64,000 nucleotides of DNA from Salinimicrobium sp050750585 (GTDB lineage: Bacteria; Bacteroidota; Bacteroidia; Flavobacteriales; Flavobacteriaceae), in the NCBI RefSeq assembly GCF_050750585.1, contig NZ_JBOJLM010000001.1, positions 186,001 through 250,000 of the forward strand, read 5' to 3'. Positions 1-7,387 of the stretch are shown in pieces. A program made the translations under genes and the position numbers. The first letter of the stretch is position 1; every line of letters begins with the position of its first letter. The notes beneath the pieces were generated by a model. It saw only the letters and a list, made by a program, of their open reading frames with translations, made no database searches and was not told where the DNA came from.

Positions 1-335
1 TCCAGGTTCACCTCAGATAGTTGGTCCACTTCAGGCCTAAGGAAAATTTCATTACCGGATCTTCCTAATTCCTTCAGACTCATAGCAAGAGTTGTGTAGC
101 CTATATAGGAGAAGGAAATAGAATCTGTTGGTGAAACCAACTCCTTTAGTTCTAATACGAATTCGCCTTCTTCTCCAGAAATTGTACTATTTGTAATGGC
201 TGAAGAGGTAATATGCACATCACTTAGGGGTTTTTTGGTGCCAATATCTTTTATTACCCCGTGCAGCGTTTGTGAAGAAGAGATGCTGCTACAGCAGAAA
301 AGCGTGAGTAACAAAAGTAATTTTACTGAAGACAT
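1..335 (-). CDS. Partial secreted protein with CarboxypepD_reg-like domain (cut by left edge)
   Basis: An open minus-strand frame enters from the left edge and begins at an ATG at 335. The first ~20 residues (MSSVKLLLLLTLF then CCSS) form a signal peptide. About 85 residues follow that read as a CarboxypepD_reg-like beta-sandwich: LHGVIKD, TKKPLSDVHI, GEFVLEL and ISFSYIGY are the typical strands. Such domains sit at the N-terminus of TonB-dependent receptors or of other surface proteins in Bacteroidota; which one this is cannot be told because the rest lies outside the window. An in-frame ATG at 389 would add 18 unconserved residues before the signal peptide, so 335 is preferred. It is the only coding frame in this stretch with a recognisable domain. 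Confidence 0.72.
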   Translation of the reverse strand, partial: MSSVKLLLLLTLFCCSSISSSQTLHGVIKDIGTKKPLSDVHITSSAITNSTISGEEGEFVLELKELVSPTDSISFSYIGYTTLAMSLKELGRSGNEIFLRPEVDQLSEVNL

Positions 336-465
336 ATCGATAAAGGTTAAGCCAGCAATGTTTCTTTCATTTAGTTCTAATTGTTTCATCTTTAATTTAT
401 AATGATCGTGGTTTTGTCCCCCGAGTGCCGTTATAGTGATTGCTGGCAATTGCTCATAATGGTCA

Positions 466-574
466 CGGTTATTGACAAGTAGCGGGAATAGGGACGCGCA
501 GTTGTCGGCTTAACCTTTTGTTTCTTGGTTTTCTGAATTACTTTCTCGGCAAAACCCGCTATTTGCTATAACCG
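466..574. repeat. Imperfect inverted repeat in the 390-587 gap
   Basis: The arm at 466-486 (CGGTTATTGACAAGTAGCG plus GG) is matched by the reverse complement of 555-574, agreeing at about 16 of 20 positions, with ~70 bases between. The gap lies between the truncated receptor gene and the toxin/antitoxin pair. No gene is visible in 390-587. It may be a scar or recombination site of the accessory edge; no mobile-element family is assigned. Confidence 0.4.
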
Positions 575-587
575 AAATTAGGCGGAG

Positions 588-1010
588 TTATTTTGGTTTT
601 ATACTCTGCAAATATTCATCTGCACTCATAACAGGCAACAAAGACTTTTTGAAATCTTTTCCATTTCTAGTGATTATAATATCACAATCAGAATCTGTAG
701 CACTGAAATATTGTAAAGCATCTTCAAAATCCTTAAAATCAGAATTCAATCCTTTTTCGATAATGTGTTCATCCAGTTTGCAGATTTCACATATGATTTT
801 AAATTTTCTCAGTTTCTCCTGAGCAATTTTTGCAGACTCAAATTTTGAAATAAAATAGTTTAGTGTAGCAAAAGATATTGGAGAAACAACTAAGGTTAGT
901 TCTTCTTTGTCAGCTAGTGAAGCTACTTTAGCAATTGAGTCATAGAAAGGATTCCGTTCTCCCAGTAAATCAAGGATAACGTTTGTATCTAGGAATAATC
1001 TCTTTTTCAT
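588..1010 (-). CDS. PIN-domain ribonuclease toxin (type II TA)
   Basis: This 140-residue protein begins MKKRLFLDTNVILDLL, the first strand and Asp (D8) of a PIN-domain nuclease. A second acidic cluster lies at FEDALQ, and the closing TRNGKDF motif supplies the last acidic residue. PIN toxins use these acids to hold Mg2+ and cut RNA. The start codon overlaps the last four bases of the upstream antitoxin gene (1007-1010), the translational coupling normal for toxin/antitoxin pairs. The length is typical for the family. The target RNA cannot be inferred from the sequence. Confidence 0.88.
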   Translation of the reverse strand: MKKRLFLDTNVILDLLGERNPFYDSIAKVASLADKEELTLVVSPISFATLNYFISKFESAKIAQEKLRKFKIICEICKLDEHIIEKGLNSDFKDFEDALQYFSATDSDCDIIITRNGKDFKKSLLPVMSADEYLQSIKPK

Positions 1011-1255
1011 TTATATTTCTCCAATAATGAATCTGTGTATTCTTTTTTATAATCTAAATCGATCGGAATTTTTGTTCCAGTAGCTAGACTTTTAATGAAC
1101 GGAGAAATTTCAAAATCTGAATTTTTCTTGTCGGTTGTCAACGAATGTAAATATGCTTCTACAATTTTTGATAAGCTCATTTTCTTATCTGAGGCATATT
1201 TTTTCGCTCGTTCGATTATTTCCTGGTTAAGTTTTAATGTCAGCTTTGTATCCAT
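1007..1255 (-). CDS. Antitoxin, DUF6364-like / ribbon-helix-helix type
   Basis: This is an 82-residue protein whose N-terminus (TKLTLKLNQEIIERAKKYA then SLSKIVEAYL) has the strand-helix-helix pattern of a ribbon-helix-helix DNA-binding antitoxin, as in DUF6364 proteins paired with PIN toxins. The C-terminal half (IPIDLDYKKEYTDSLLEKYK) probably wraps the toxin. It is first in the operon and overlaps the PIN toxin by four bases. An inverted repeat directly upstream (1266-1302) suits autoregulation by the antitoxin or the complex. The family name rests on pattern recognition, not a search. Confidence 0.85.
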   Translation of the reverse strand: MDTKLTLKLNQEIIERAKKYASDKKMSLSKIVEAYLHSLTTDKKNSDFEISPFIKSLATGTKIPIDLDYKKEYTDSLLEKYK

Positions 1256-1265
1256 AACAAAATAA

Positions 1266-1302
1266 TTGTACGTATAAAATTAATTATAATATCCGTATAA
1301 TT
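1266..1302. promoter_or_regulatory. Inverted-repeat operator of the PIN TA operon
   Basis: ATTGTACGTAT at 1266-1276 and ATCCGTATAAT at 1292-1302 are inverted copies matching at 9 of 11 positions, separated by 15 AT-only bases. They sit 11 bp upstream of the antitoxin ATG, where an antitoxin would bind to repress its own operon. Confidence 0.5.
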
Positions 1303-1355
1303 TAAAAATGGAGCAGAATTTTTCTGAATAATTACGCCCAATATGTTTATCTCCA

Positions 1356-2564
1356 CTAATATAGTTGTTTATCAGCAATATGCTGTGGTGGCAGCAACAG
1401 GTGGTCTTCTTCTATGTCAGATTTATAAATTTGCTTAACCATCACATCTAAGGGGCTCTCAATTTTCAGGATGTCTTTTCGGGATACATGGGTGTAGATC
1501 ATGGTAGTTTCGGGTTTTGAGTGACCCAGCAGCTCCTGTATGTAACGTATGTCTACGCCGTTCTCCAACATATGTGTTGCATAGGAGTGCCTTAAGGTAT
1601 GCGGGGTAACCCTTTTCTTGATCCCGGCACGGCGGCAGGAGTCGGCAAGAAATGTTCTTATGCTTTGTGGGCTGTAAGGTCCGCCGTACAGGCCTTCAGC
1701 AAAAAACACACGAGGCACATAGGTGCTAAGGTAGTTCTTTAGTAATGGCAACATACTCTCGGCCAGCACCACCATCCTGTCTTTACGACCTTTCGAATTC
1801 TTTACAAAAATTTGTCGCCTGTGAATATCTATATGCGCCAGCTTAAGATTGAGCAGCTCTCCAATGCGTAGCCCGCCCGAATAGATCATAGCCAGAATAG
1901 CCCTGTGTTTCAGGTTTCTGGTGGCCTGCAGCAGCTTCATGATCTCCTGGCTGGAGAGCACCACCGGTAGATACCTGCTTTTGGAAGGTCGCTTAATTTC
2001 GTTGACATCAATATGTTCACTGTCGTACAGCTGCAAGAAGTGCTTTAGCGCACTTATGCACTGCCTGTGGGTGCTAAGGGCATAATTTTCGGCTGCAATG
2101 TGCTGCTCTACAAAAAGCTCAATATCCCGTTTTCTTAATTCTGAAATCTGCCTGTCTCCAACGTAGTGTACGAACTTCAGCACAAAACTATAATAGGTGC
2201 GTACGCTGCTTTCACTAAGGCGCTGGCCCCTTAGATAATTCACGTATTCATGCATGATCTTCTTCTGGGCCGGGCTGAATTCCAACACAGGCTGTGGTTG
2301 TTTGGCTTCCTTTACCGGAAGCTTAAAATTCTGAAGCCCGGTATAATCCACATATATTTTGTCTTCCCTTAATTTATTGAAAAGCAGCTGCTTATTGTCG
2401 GCCGTAAAACTCGTGTAAAAGCAACTGTGGGTGCGGGTCCATTTCACAACTTCAAGCTTCTGTAGCCTTGTTTTTATATCCTGGTTATAAGGGAATTTTA
2501 TACCTATCTGCCATTCGTTCCGGTGAAAAAGGGGAACCAGAGTAACTTTTTTCATGCCGCTCAT
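1356..2564 (-). CDS. Tyrosine recombinase / phage integrase family
   Basis: A ~402-residue site-specific recombinase. The N-terminal ~110 residues are an arm-binding-like region, followed by a SAM-like core-binding domain (EYVNYLRGQRLSESSVRTYY) and the catalytic domain. The catalytic residues are visible: Arg in SGGLRIGE, His and Arg in HTLRHSYATH, His in LGHS, and the nucleophile Tyr in TTMIYTHVS. ATG codons at 2591, 2564 and 2555 are all in frame; 2564 or 2555 fits best because the residues before MKKVTLV look unconserved. The catalytic core resembles XerC/D and integron-type integrases. It lies next to the TA pair, so this edge is probably accessory DNA, but no matching att site is seen. 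Confidence 0.9.
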   Translation of the reverse strand: MSGMKKVTLVPLFHRNEWQIGIKFPYNQDIKTRLQKLEVVKWTRTHSCFYTSFTADNKQLLFNKLREDKIYVDYTGLQNFKLPVKEAKQPQPVLEFSPAQKKIMHEYVNYLRGQRLSESSVRTYYSFVLKFVHYVGDRQISELRKRDIELFVEQHIAAENYALSTHRQCISALKHFLQLYDSEHIDVNEIKRPSKSRYLPVVLSSQEIMKLLQATRNLKHRAILAMIYSGGLRIGELLNLKLAHIDIHRRQIFVKNSKGRKDRMVVLAESMLPLLKNYLSTYVPRVFFAEGLYGGPYSPQSIRTFLADSCRRAGIKKRVTPHTLRHSYATHMLENGVDIRYIQELLGHSKPETTMIYTHVSRKDILKIESPLDVMVKQIYKSDIEEDHLLLPPQHIADKQLY

Positions 2565-2624
2565 TTTTAAATAAATATAATCTAAAAACAAACTGAATTC
2601 TGAAAAATATCGATATAGTTATCT

Positions 2625-3266
2625 TTATTTCAGCGCTTTAAAGGAATAACCCTGCTTCTGAAAATGTTCCAGCACCTGTGGTAAGACTGCTTTGAGGTTT
2701 TTTTCAGCCTTTATGCTGTCATGGAAGACGATAATGCTGCCGGGCACGGCATTTTTCAGTACATTCTGAAGGACTTTTTCTGAAGAAAGCCGCTGGTCAT
2801 AATCCATACTCACAATGCTCCACATCACAACGCTGTAACCTTCCTGCTGAAGTTTTTTGGCCTGCACATTTCTGATCTTCCCATACGGGGGACGAAAAAT
2901 GGCATTTTTGAGACCTGTTTTCTGCGGAAGTTCTCTTTCTATCACCTCCTGTGCCTGCCGCACATTTTCGAGATATGCTGTGACTGAAGTTCTCCAGCCA
3001 TTTAAATGATTGTGAGTGTGGTTTCCGACAGTATGGCCTTGTTCAACCACCATCCGGAAAATATTGGGGTGTTTGCTCACATTGTCACCAATACAGAAAA
3101 AACTCGCCCGGGCGTTGTACTTTTTAAGCTGGTCTAATACCCAGGGCGTAATTTCAGGAATGGGGCCATCGTCAAAGCTGAGGTAAATACATTTCTCCCG
3201 GGTGGGAACATCCCATATCCTTTTGGGGTACAAGAGTTTTATCACCCGGGGTATGCGCTCCCTCAT
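2625..3266 (-). CDS. Polysaccharide deacetylase family protein (NodB domain)
   Basis: A 213-residue protein with the NodB fold of carbohydrate esterase family 4. The first motif YLSFDDGP carries the catalytic and metal-binding aspartates, and NHTHNH carries the zinc-binding histidines. The later RPPYG and VVMWSI motifs complete the active site. Such enzymes remove N-acetyl groups from peptidoglycan or other surface polysaccharides. There is no clear signal peptide, only a short basic N-terminus (MRERIPRVIKLLYPKR). The gene ends 60 bp from the recombinase start and follows the DUF2723 gene by 18 bp on the same strand, so the two may be co-transcribed. Confidence 0.92.
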   Translation of the reverse strand: MRERIPRVIKLLYPKRIWDVPTREKCIYLSFDDGPIPEITPWVLDQLKKYNARASFFCIGDNVSKHPNIFRMVVEQGHTVGNHTHNHLNGWRTSVTAYLENVRQAQEVIERELPQKTGLKNAIFRPPYGKIRNVQAKKLQQEGYSVVMWSIVSMDYDQRLSSEKVLQNVLKNAVPGSIIVFHDSIKAEKNLKAVLPQVLEHFQKQGYSFKALK

Positions 3267-3284
3267 TCTGCTCTTTTCTCAGCT

Positions 3285-6200
3285 TTACAGCGAATCCCTG
3301 ATCTCTTGCTGAAGCAGCTCTGCTTCGCCGGCAGGGATTTCTTCGGGCGTCTCTTCAGGCCTTGCGTAGAAGTGCTGGAACAGCATTAGGTACTGGTTGA
3401 ATTTATCGGCCTCTTCCCGGGCTATTTCTTCAGTATCATTAATAATCAGTAAATCTACAAGGCTTCTGTATCTTTCAATGTCTGTAACTATTTCACTGCC
3501 CCGAGAGAATTGCCTGTCCAGCTCAAGGGAACTGAAGTAGGTGAGGTTCTCCTGGTACTTTTTCGCTACCTGTTGCCACAACTCCCTTGCCTTTTCCTTT
3601 TGGCCTACTTCATAATAACCATGTATAAAAGGCTCCAGTAAAGTGTAGTATTCAAAATGTGCTACAGGCATTTTTTCCATCGCAAGATCCATGACCTCTT
3701 CTGCCCGTTGCATTTTTCCTTCATTCATCAAGGCTTCAGCAAGACGTGCAAGGTTGCTGCGGTATGTAATGGCATTTTTGCGGGTTTCAGGATCATAATA
3801 TAAGCCCGGATCTCCCGAATTACCCCAGTACCAGTTCATCACGATGTCGTACATCTTATCGGCATCTAAACGTCCCATGTCAAATGGATTCCGCGGATTC
3901 ACCGGAGTTTTTATGGGAACCAGTTTGTAGGCCACACCATCCAGTTGCAGGTAATCTTTCATCCACAGGTAATCATCATCTCCAAAGCTTCCGCCGGTAA
4001 AATAAATAGGCCGCTTCCAGTCGTTGTTTGCTACAATATCAAGCATCAACAAACGGTTTTTGTATAATATGTCTTCGTTGAGCTCAATCACGATCTCATC
4101 TACGATCTCATCAGCATTTTGCGGTTTTACAATTCCGTATTCCAGCACGTTTTCCCTGTTCACAGGAATTCTCACATGTTTGGTAGGGAAGGTGCTCACA
4201 CTTTGGCCGCTCATAAGATCGGCTTTGGTGCGGGGATCATCGCTGGCAATCCAGTTCATCCAGGTTTGAATGTTCATGGTGTCCTGGGTTACAGGCTGAA
4301 ACCACACAGCATCTCTCGTTCCATAGGTGTACTGCTCGTGAACAAGCTGCCCCGGTATGGGTTCACTTTCCCAGGCCTGCCGCTTCATTTGGTCAATATA
4401 CCAATCGGTCATAAACAGGCTGGTATTCACTATACGCACATCTGTACGGTAGCCTTCTACCTGCTGGGCATACCACAGGGCAAAAGTGTCGTTGTCTCCA
4501 ATGGTGAAGAGTATGGCATCCTCGTCAAGGCTGTCAAGGTACATTTTTGCCATGGCCAGCGCGGTATAACGGTCGGCCCTGTTATGGTCATTCCAGTTCT
4601 CGCTTGCAAGTACTGCAGGTACCGCGAGCAGGGAAGCTGTGACCACAATGGGTACTGCAATCTTTGGTTTCAGGTAATCTTTAAGGATGTCAAAAAGGGC
4701 ATAAACCCCAAAGCCTATCCAAATAGCAAATACGTAGAAAGAACCTACCAGTGCATAATCTCTCTCCCGTGGCTCAAAAGGCCGTTCGTTGAGGTAAATT
4801 TTTAGCGCAATACCCGTAAAGAGGAAGAAAACGAGCAGCACCCAAAAATTCTTCTTGTCTTTAGTATACTGAAAAACGAGCCCAAGCACTCCTAAGATCA
4901 GCGGAAGGAAGTAGTAAGTATTCCTTGCAGGATTATTCAGTGCGTCTGAAGGAAGCTGATCCTGATTCCCCAGGCGGGCTTCATCAATAAAGTCGATCCC
5001 GCTTATCCAGTTTCCGTTCTGATCGGTATATTTTCCCTGAACGTCGTTTTGTCGCCCTACAAAATTCCACATAAAATAGCGCCAGTACATGTAGCCCATC
5101 TGGTACTCAAAAAGGTAATTGAGGTTGGAGCCAAACGAAGGTTTTTCGACATCCAGGTATTCCCTGAAGCGGCGTAAAAAACTGTTGTATTGCTCGTAAT
5201 CTACGTTACCCTGATTAAAGTTCCGTTGAAATTCATTCACAGCGCCAATAAGCTGCTCTTCTTGTTGATATTCGGGTTTGATGGTGAATTCTAGAGGCCC
5301 TGTGAACTCCATGTAATTTGAAGCATGTTCTGTACTCCACATACGCGGCAGTATGGCCTTGTGATCATCATCGGTATTCTGTTTGGCGTTTTTGTAGTCG
5401 TTTACAATCACATATTTTCCGGCAGCCTCGTCTTTTTCATACTTCGGTTTATCGTCAATGTAAGGGTTGTTCTCATCCAGCCCGCTGTAGATCTCTGTGA
5501 ATTGTGGGCCGTAGAATAAATGCGTTTCGGGGTATTGTTCCCGGTTGTAATAAGCCAGCAGTTCGCGGGCGTTGTTTGGGTTATTTTCGTTGATCACGGT
5601 ATTGGCATTCGCCCTAATAGGCAGCATCAGCCAGGAGGAGAAACCAATAAAGATGAACAGGATGCAAAGCAGTAAGGTATTTAGCTGAAAGTATTGTTTT
5701 TGCCTGGTATATTTTATTCCGAAGTAAAAAGCAGCGATAAGCACAATGGCTGTAAAAATAGTTCCCGAATTGAACGGAAGCCCCAGGGTATTGACAAAGA
5801 AGATCTCTGTAGATGAAAATAAGTCAAGAGAATAGGGCAGTAGCAGCTTAAAGATGAACATAAGCACGGCGACCACTACCAAATTGGCAACAATAAAATT
5901 CTTGACGGTGATCTTTGAAAAGTTCTTGAAATAGTAAAGGAAACCTATGGCGGGCAGGGTAAGCAGCCCCATGAAATGCACCCCAAAAGAAAGCCCAATG
6001 ATAAAACAGATCAAGATGACCCAGCGGTTGCCGCGAGGTGCGAACATATCGCGTTCCCACAGCAATCCCAGGTAAAACAGGATAGACATGAGAAAGGTTG
6101 CCATGGCATAAACCTCGGCTTCCCCGGCGTTGAACCAGAAACTATCGGTAAAAGTAAAGGCAAGTGAACCTACAGCGGCACTTCCAAGAACAGCAGCTTT

Positions 6201-6551
6201 TTTGGCCGCAGAGATCTCAGAGACAGGTCCGCTAATTTTGAGCACTAAAAGAACAATAGACCAGAACATGAACAGAATGGTGAATGCGCTGGCAAAAACC
6301 GACATTAAATTCACCATATAGGCTACCTGCGAAGGTTCACTGGCAAAAATGGAGAAAAATGCACCCATCATTTGATAGAGCGGTGCCCCGGGAGGGTGAC
6401 CCACTTCGAGGTTTGAAGAAGTGGCAATGTATTCTCCTGCGTCCCAGAAACTAAGCGTGGGCTCAACAGTTAACCAAAAAGTAGTAAGTGCTATGAGGAA
6501 AACCACCCAGCCAAGAATTTTGTTCCACCGGGTAAAGTTAAAGTCTGTCAT
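3285..6551 (-). CDS. DUF2723 family multi-pass membrane protein (GT-C-like glycosyltransferase)
   Basis: About 1,088 residues. The N-terminal ~400 residues hold ten or more membrane helices. Right after the first helix comes a loop with SFWDAGEYIATSSNLEVGHP, the acidic DxxE-type signature of DUF2723 proteins and of GT-C enzymes that use lipid-linked sugars. The middle is a soluble region between further helices, and the end (~950-1060) is helical and TPR-like (NLARLAEALMNEGKMQRAEE). The family is linked to protein O-glycosylation in Bacteroidota (family knowledge). The open frame reaches 6680, but MTDFNFTRWNKILGWVVFL at 6551 is the start that leads directly into the first helix, and the residues before it are unlike a coding sequence. 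Confidence 0.88.
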   Translation of the reverse strand: MTDFNFTRWNKILGWVVFLIALTTFWLTVEPTLSFWDAGEYIATSSNLEVGHPPGAPLYQMMGAFFSIFASEPSQVAYMVNLMSVFASAFTILFMFWSIVLLVLKISGPVSEISAAKKAAVLGSAAVGSLAFTFTDSFWFNAGEAEVYAMATFLMSILFYLGLLWERDMFAPRGNRWVILICFIIGLSFGVHFMGLLTLPAIGFLYYFKNFSKITVKNFIVANLVVVAVLMFIFKLLLPYSLDLFSSTEIFFVNTLGLPFNSGTIFTAIVLIAAFYFGIKYTRQKQYFQLNTLLLCILFIFIGFSSWLMLPIRANANTVINENNPNNARELLAYYNREQYPETHLFYGPQFTEIYSGLDENNPYIDDKPKYEKDEAAGKYVIVNDYKNAKQNTDDDHKAILPRMWSTEHASNYMEFTGPLEFTIKPEYQQEEQLIGAVNEFQRNFNQGNVDYEQYNSFLRRFREYLDVEKPSFGSNLNYLFEYQMGYMYWRYFMWNFVGRQNDVQGKYTDQNGNWISGIDFIDEARLGNQDQLPSDALNNPARNTYYFLPLILGVLGLVFQYTKDKKNFWVLLVFFLFTGIALKIYLNERPFEPRERDYALVGSFYVFAIWIGFGVYALFDILKDYLKPKIAVPIVVTASLLAVPAVLASENWNDHNRADRYTALAMAKMYLDSLDEDAILFTIGDNDTFALWYAQQVEGYRTDVRIVNTSLFMTDWYIDQMKRQAWESEPIPGQLVHEQYTYGTRDAVWFQPVTQDTMNIQTWMNWIASDDPRTKADLMSGQSVSTFPTKHVRIPVNRENVLEYGIVKPQNADEIVDEIVIELNEDILYKNRLLMLDIVANNDWKRPIYFTGGSFGDDDYLWMKDYLQLDGVAYKLVPIKTPVNPRNPFDMGRLDADKMYDIVMNWYWGNSGDPGLYYDPETRKNAITYRSNLARLAEALMNEGKMQRAEEVMDLAMEKMPVAHFEYYTLLEPFIHGYYEVGQKEKARELWQQVAKKYQENLTYFSSLELDRQFSRGSEIVTDIERYRSLVDLLIINDTEEIAREEADKFNQYLMLFQHFYARPEETPEEIPAGEAELLQQEIRDSL

Positions 6552-6699
6552 TTTAGTGAGTTTGAGAACAGTGGCGAATTTAAGAATAATTAAACTATTG
6601 TGGGAAGAACGCATTTTAAAAGAAGATATTTTGGTGCAGCACATGGTTTTAACTTCCCCGCTATTGCTCATGGAACCCAAAAATTTTCCAGGAAAGGTG

Positions 6700-6718
6700 T
6701 CAAAAATGCCATTTTTGA
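6700..6718. repeat. 19-bp dispersed palindrome, copy 1
   Basis: TCAAAAATG-C-CATTTTTGA, a perfect copy of the palindrome seen throughout the window. It lies between the DUF2723 start and the tRNA-Gln promoter, outside both genes. Confidence 0.85.
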
Positions 6719-6761
6719 AGGGGCGTGATTTGGAGGTTCAAAAAGAATTTCAAAAAAATAT

Positions 6762-6791
6762 TTGTAGAAGTAAAAGTTTGTTTTAAATTTG
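6762..6791 (+). promoter_or_regulatory. Bacteroidota sigma-A promoter of tRNA-Gln
   Basis: TTG at 6762-6764, 19 bases, then TAAATTTG at 6784-6791. This is an exact match to the -33/-7 consensus (TTG-N19-TAnnTTTG) of Bacteroidota housekeeping sigma factor, placed 17 bp before the mature tRNA 5' end. Confidence 0.75.
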
Positions 6792-6808
6792 CATCCGCAT
6801 TACAGCAG

Positions 6809-6881
6809 TGGCCTATGGTGTAACTGGCAACACGTCTGGTTTTGGTCCAGAAGAGTCTAGGTTCGAGCCCTAGTAGGCCAA
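6809..6881 (+). tRNA. tRNA-Gln (anticodon TTG)
   Basis: The acceptor arms TGGCCTA (6809-6815) and TAGGCCA (6874-6880) pair over seven bases. The anticodon stem TCTGG/CCAGA encloses the loop TTTTGGT, giving anticodon TTG (glutamine). The T arm has the invariant GGTTCGAGCCC. The discriminator is A at 6881 and the CCA end is not encoded. The gene stands alone between the DUF2723 gene and the response regulator, with its own promoter and terminator. Confidence 0.95.
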
Positions 6882-6897
6882 CAAAGTTAATGTTAAA

Positions 6898-6928
6898 CCG
6901 AATTGTGAAAACAATTCGGTTTTTTTTT
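6898..6928 (+). terminator. Rho-independent terminator after tRNA-Gln
   Basis: CCGAATTGT, loop GAAA, ACAATTCGG, then a run of nine T. The nine-pair stem with a T tract ends the tRNA transcript 16 bp after the tRNA. Confidence 0.88.
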
Positions 6929-6981
6929 GTTTTTAAAAGTATGGGCGAAAAGCCGGATCAAGAACAGAATAAATTCAGGCG

Positions 6982-7386
6982 TTATGGAGTTTTAGGCTTT
7001 CCTGTTTTTTTCTGTTGACCTGAAAGTACCTCCTTTACTTTCTTCAGAAGGTCCTCCATTCCAAAAGGCTTGGCCACAAAACCATCGGCACCTGCCTGTT
7101 CACAGGTTTTGTCGGCACCCGAAAGGGCCGACATCATCAAAATAGGAACATCTGCAGTAGCTTTGTCCTTTTTTAGATTGGCACATACTTCTGTGCCGTC
7201 TACCCCCGAAAGCCGCACGTCGAGAAGAATAAGGTCTGGCCTGTACTTCTGGATAGTTTCTTTTGCCTGCAGGGGCTTATCTGTAGCAACTGCTTCATAG
7301 CCGTTAAATTCGAGCAGGGTCTTTAGCATTTCACTAATCCCCGCATCATCATCTATGATCAATAATTTATTCATCTTAATTTTCAT
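6982..7386 (-). CDS. Single-domain response regulator (REC)
   Basis: A CheY-like receiver with little else. The acidic pocket is in LLIIDDD, the phospho-acceptor Asp in LILLDVRLSG (D52 counted from MNKL), the switch Ser in LMMSALSG and the conserved Lys in VAKPFG. There is no DNA-binding domain; the tail is a short basic stretch (QQKKTGKPKTP). The gene starts directly after the stop of the kinase fusion (7388), so it is almost certainly its partner and transcribed with it. ATGs at 7386 (MKIKMNK) and 7374 (MNKLL) both fit. The longer open frame upstream runs inside the kinase gene and is unlikely to be used. Confidence 0.9.
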   Translation of the reverse strand: MKIKMNKLLIIDDDAGISEMLKTLLEFNGYEAVATDKPLQAKETIQKYRPDLILLDVRLSGVDGTEVCANLKKDKATADVPILMMSALSGADKTCEQAGADGFVAKPFGMEDLLKKVKEVLSGQQKKTGKPKTP

Positions 7387-7387
7387 T

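Noticed and set aside
3762..3780. AATGGCATTTTTGCGGG in the DUF2723 gene as a palindrome copy
   Set aside because: Half-site similarity inside coding DNA explained by the codons; no left arm.
4119..4805. 228-residue plus-strand frame inside the DUF2723 gene
   Set aside because: It lies entirely on the opposite strand of a well-supported coding sequence and its product has no recognisable domain or sensible composition.
3285..6680. Start of the DUF2723 gene at 6680
   Set aside because: The 43 extra residues are unlike coding sequence and would run through the start of the hydrophobic domain's upstream region; ATG at 6551 leads straight into the first helix.
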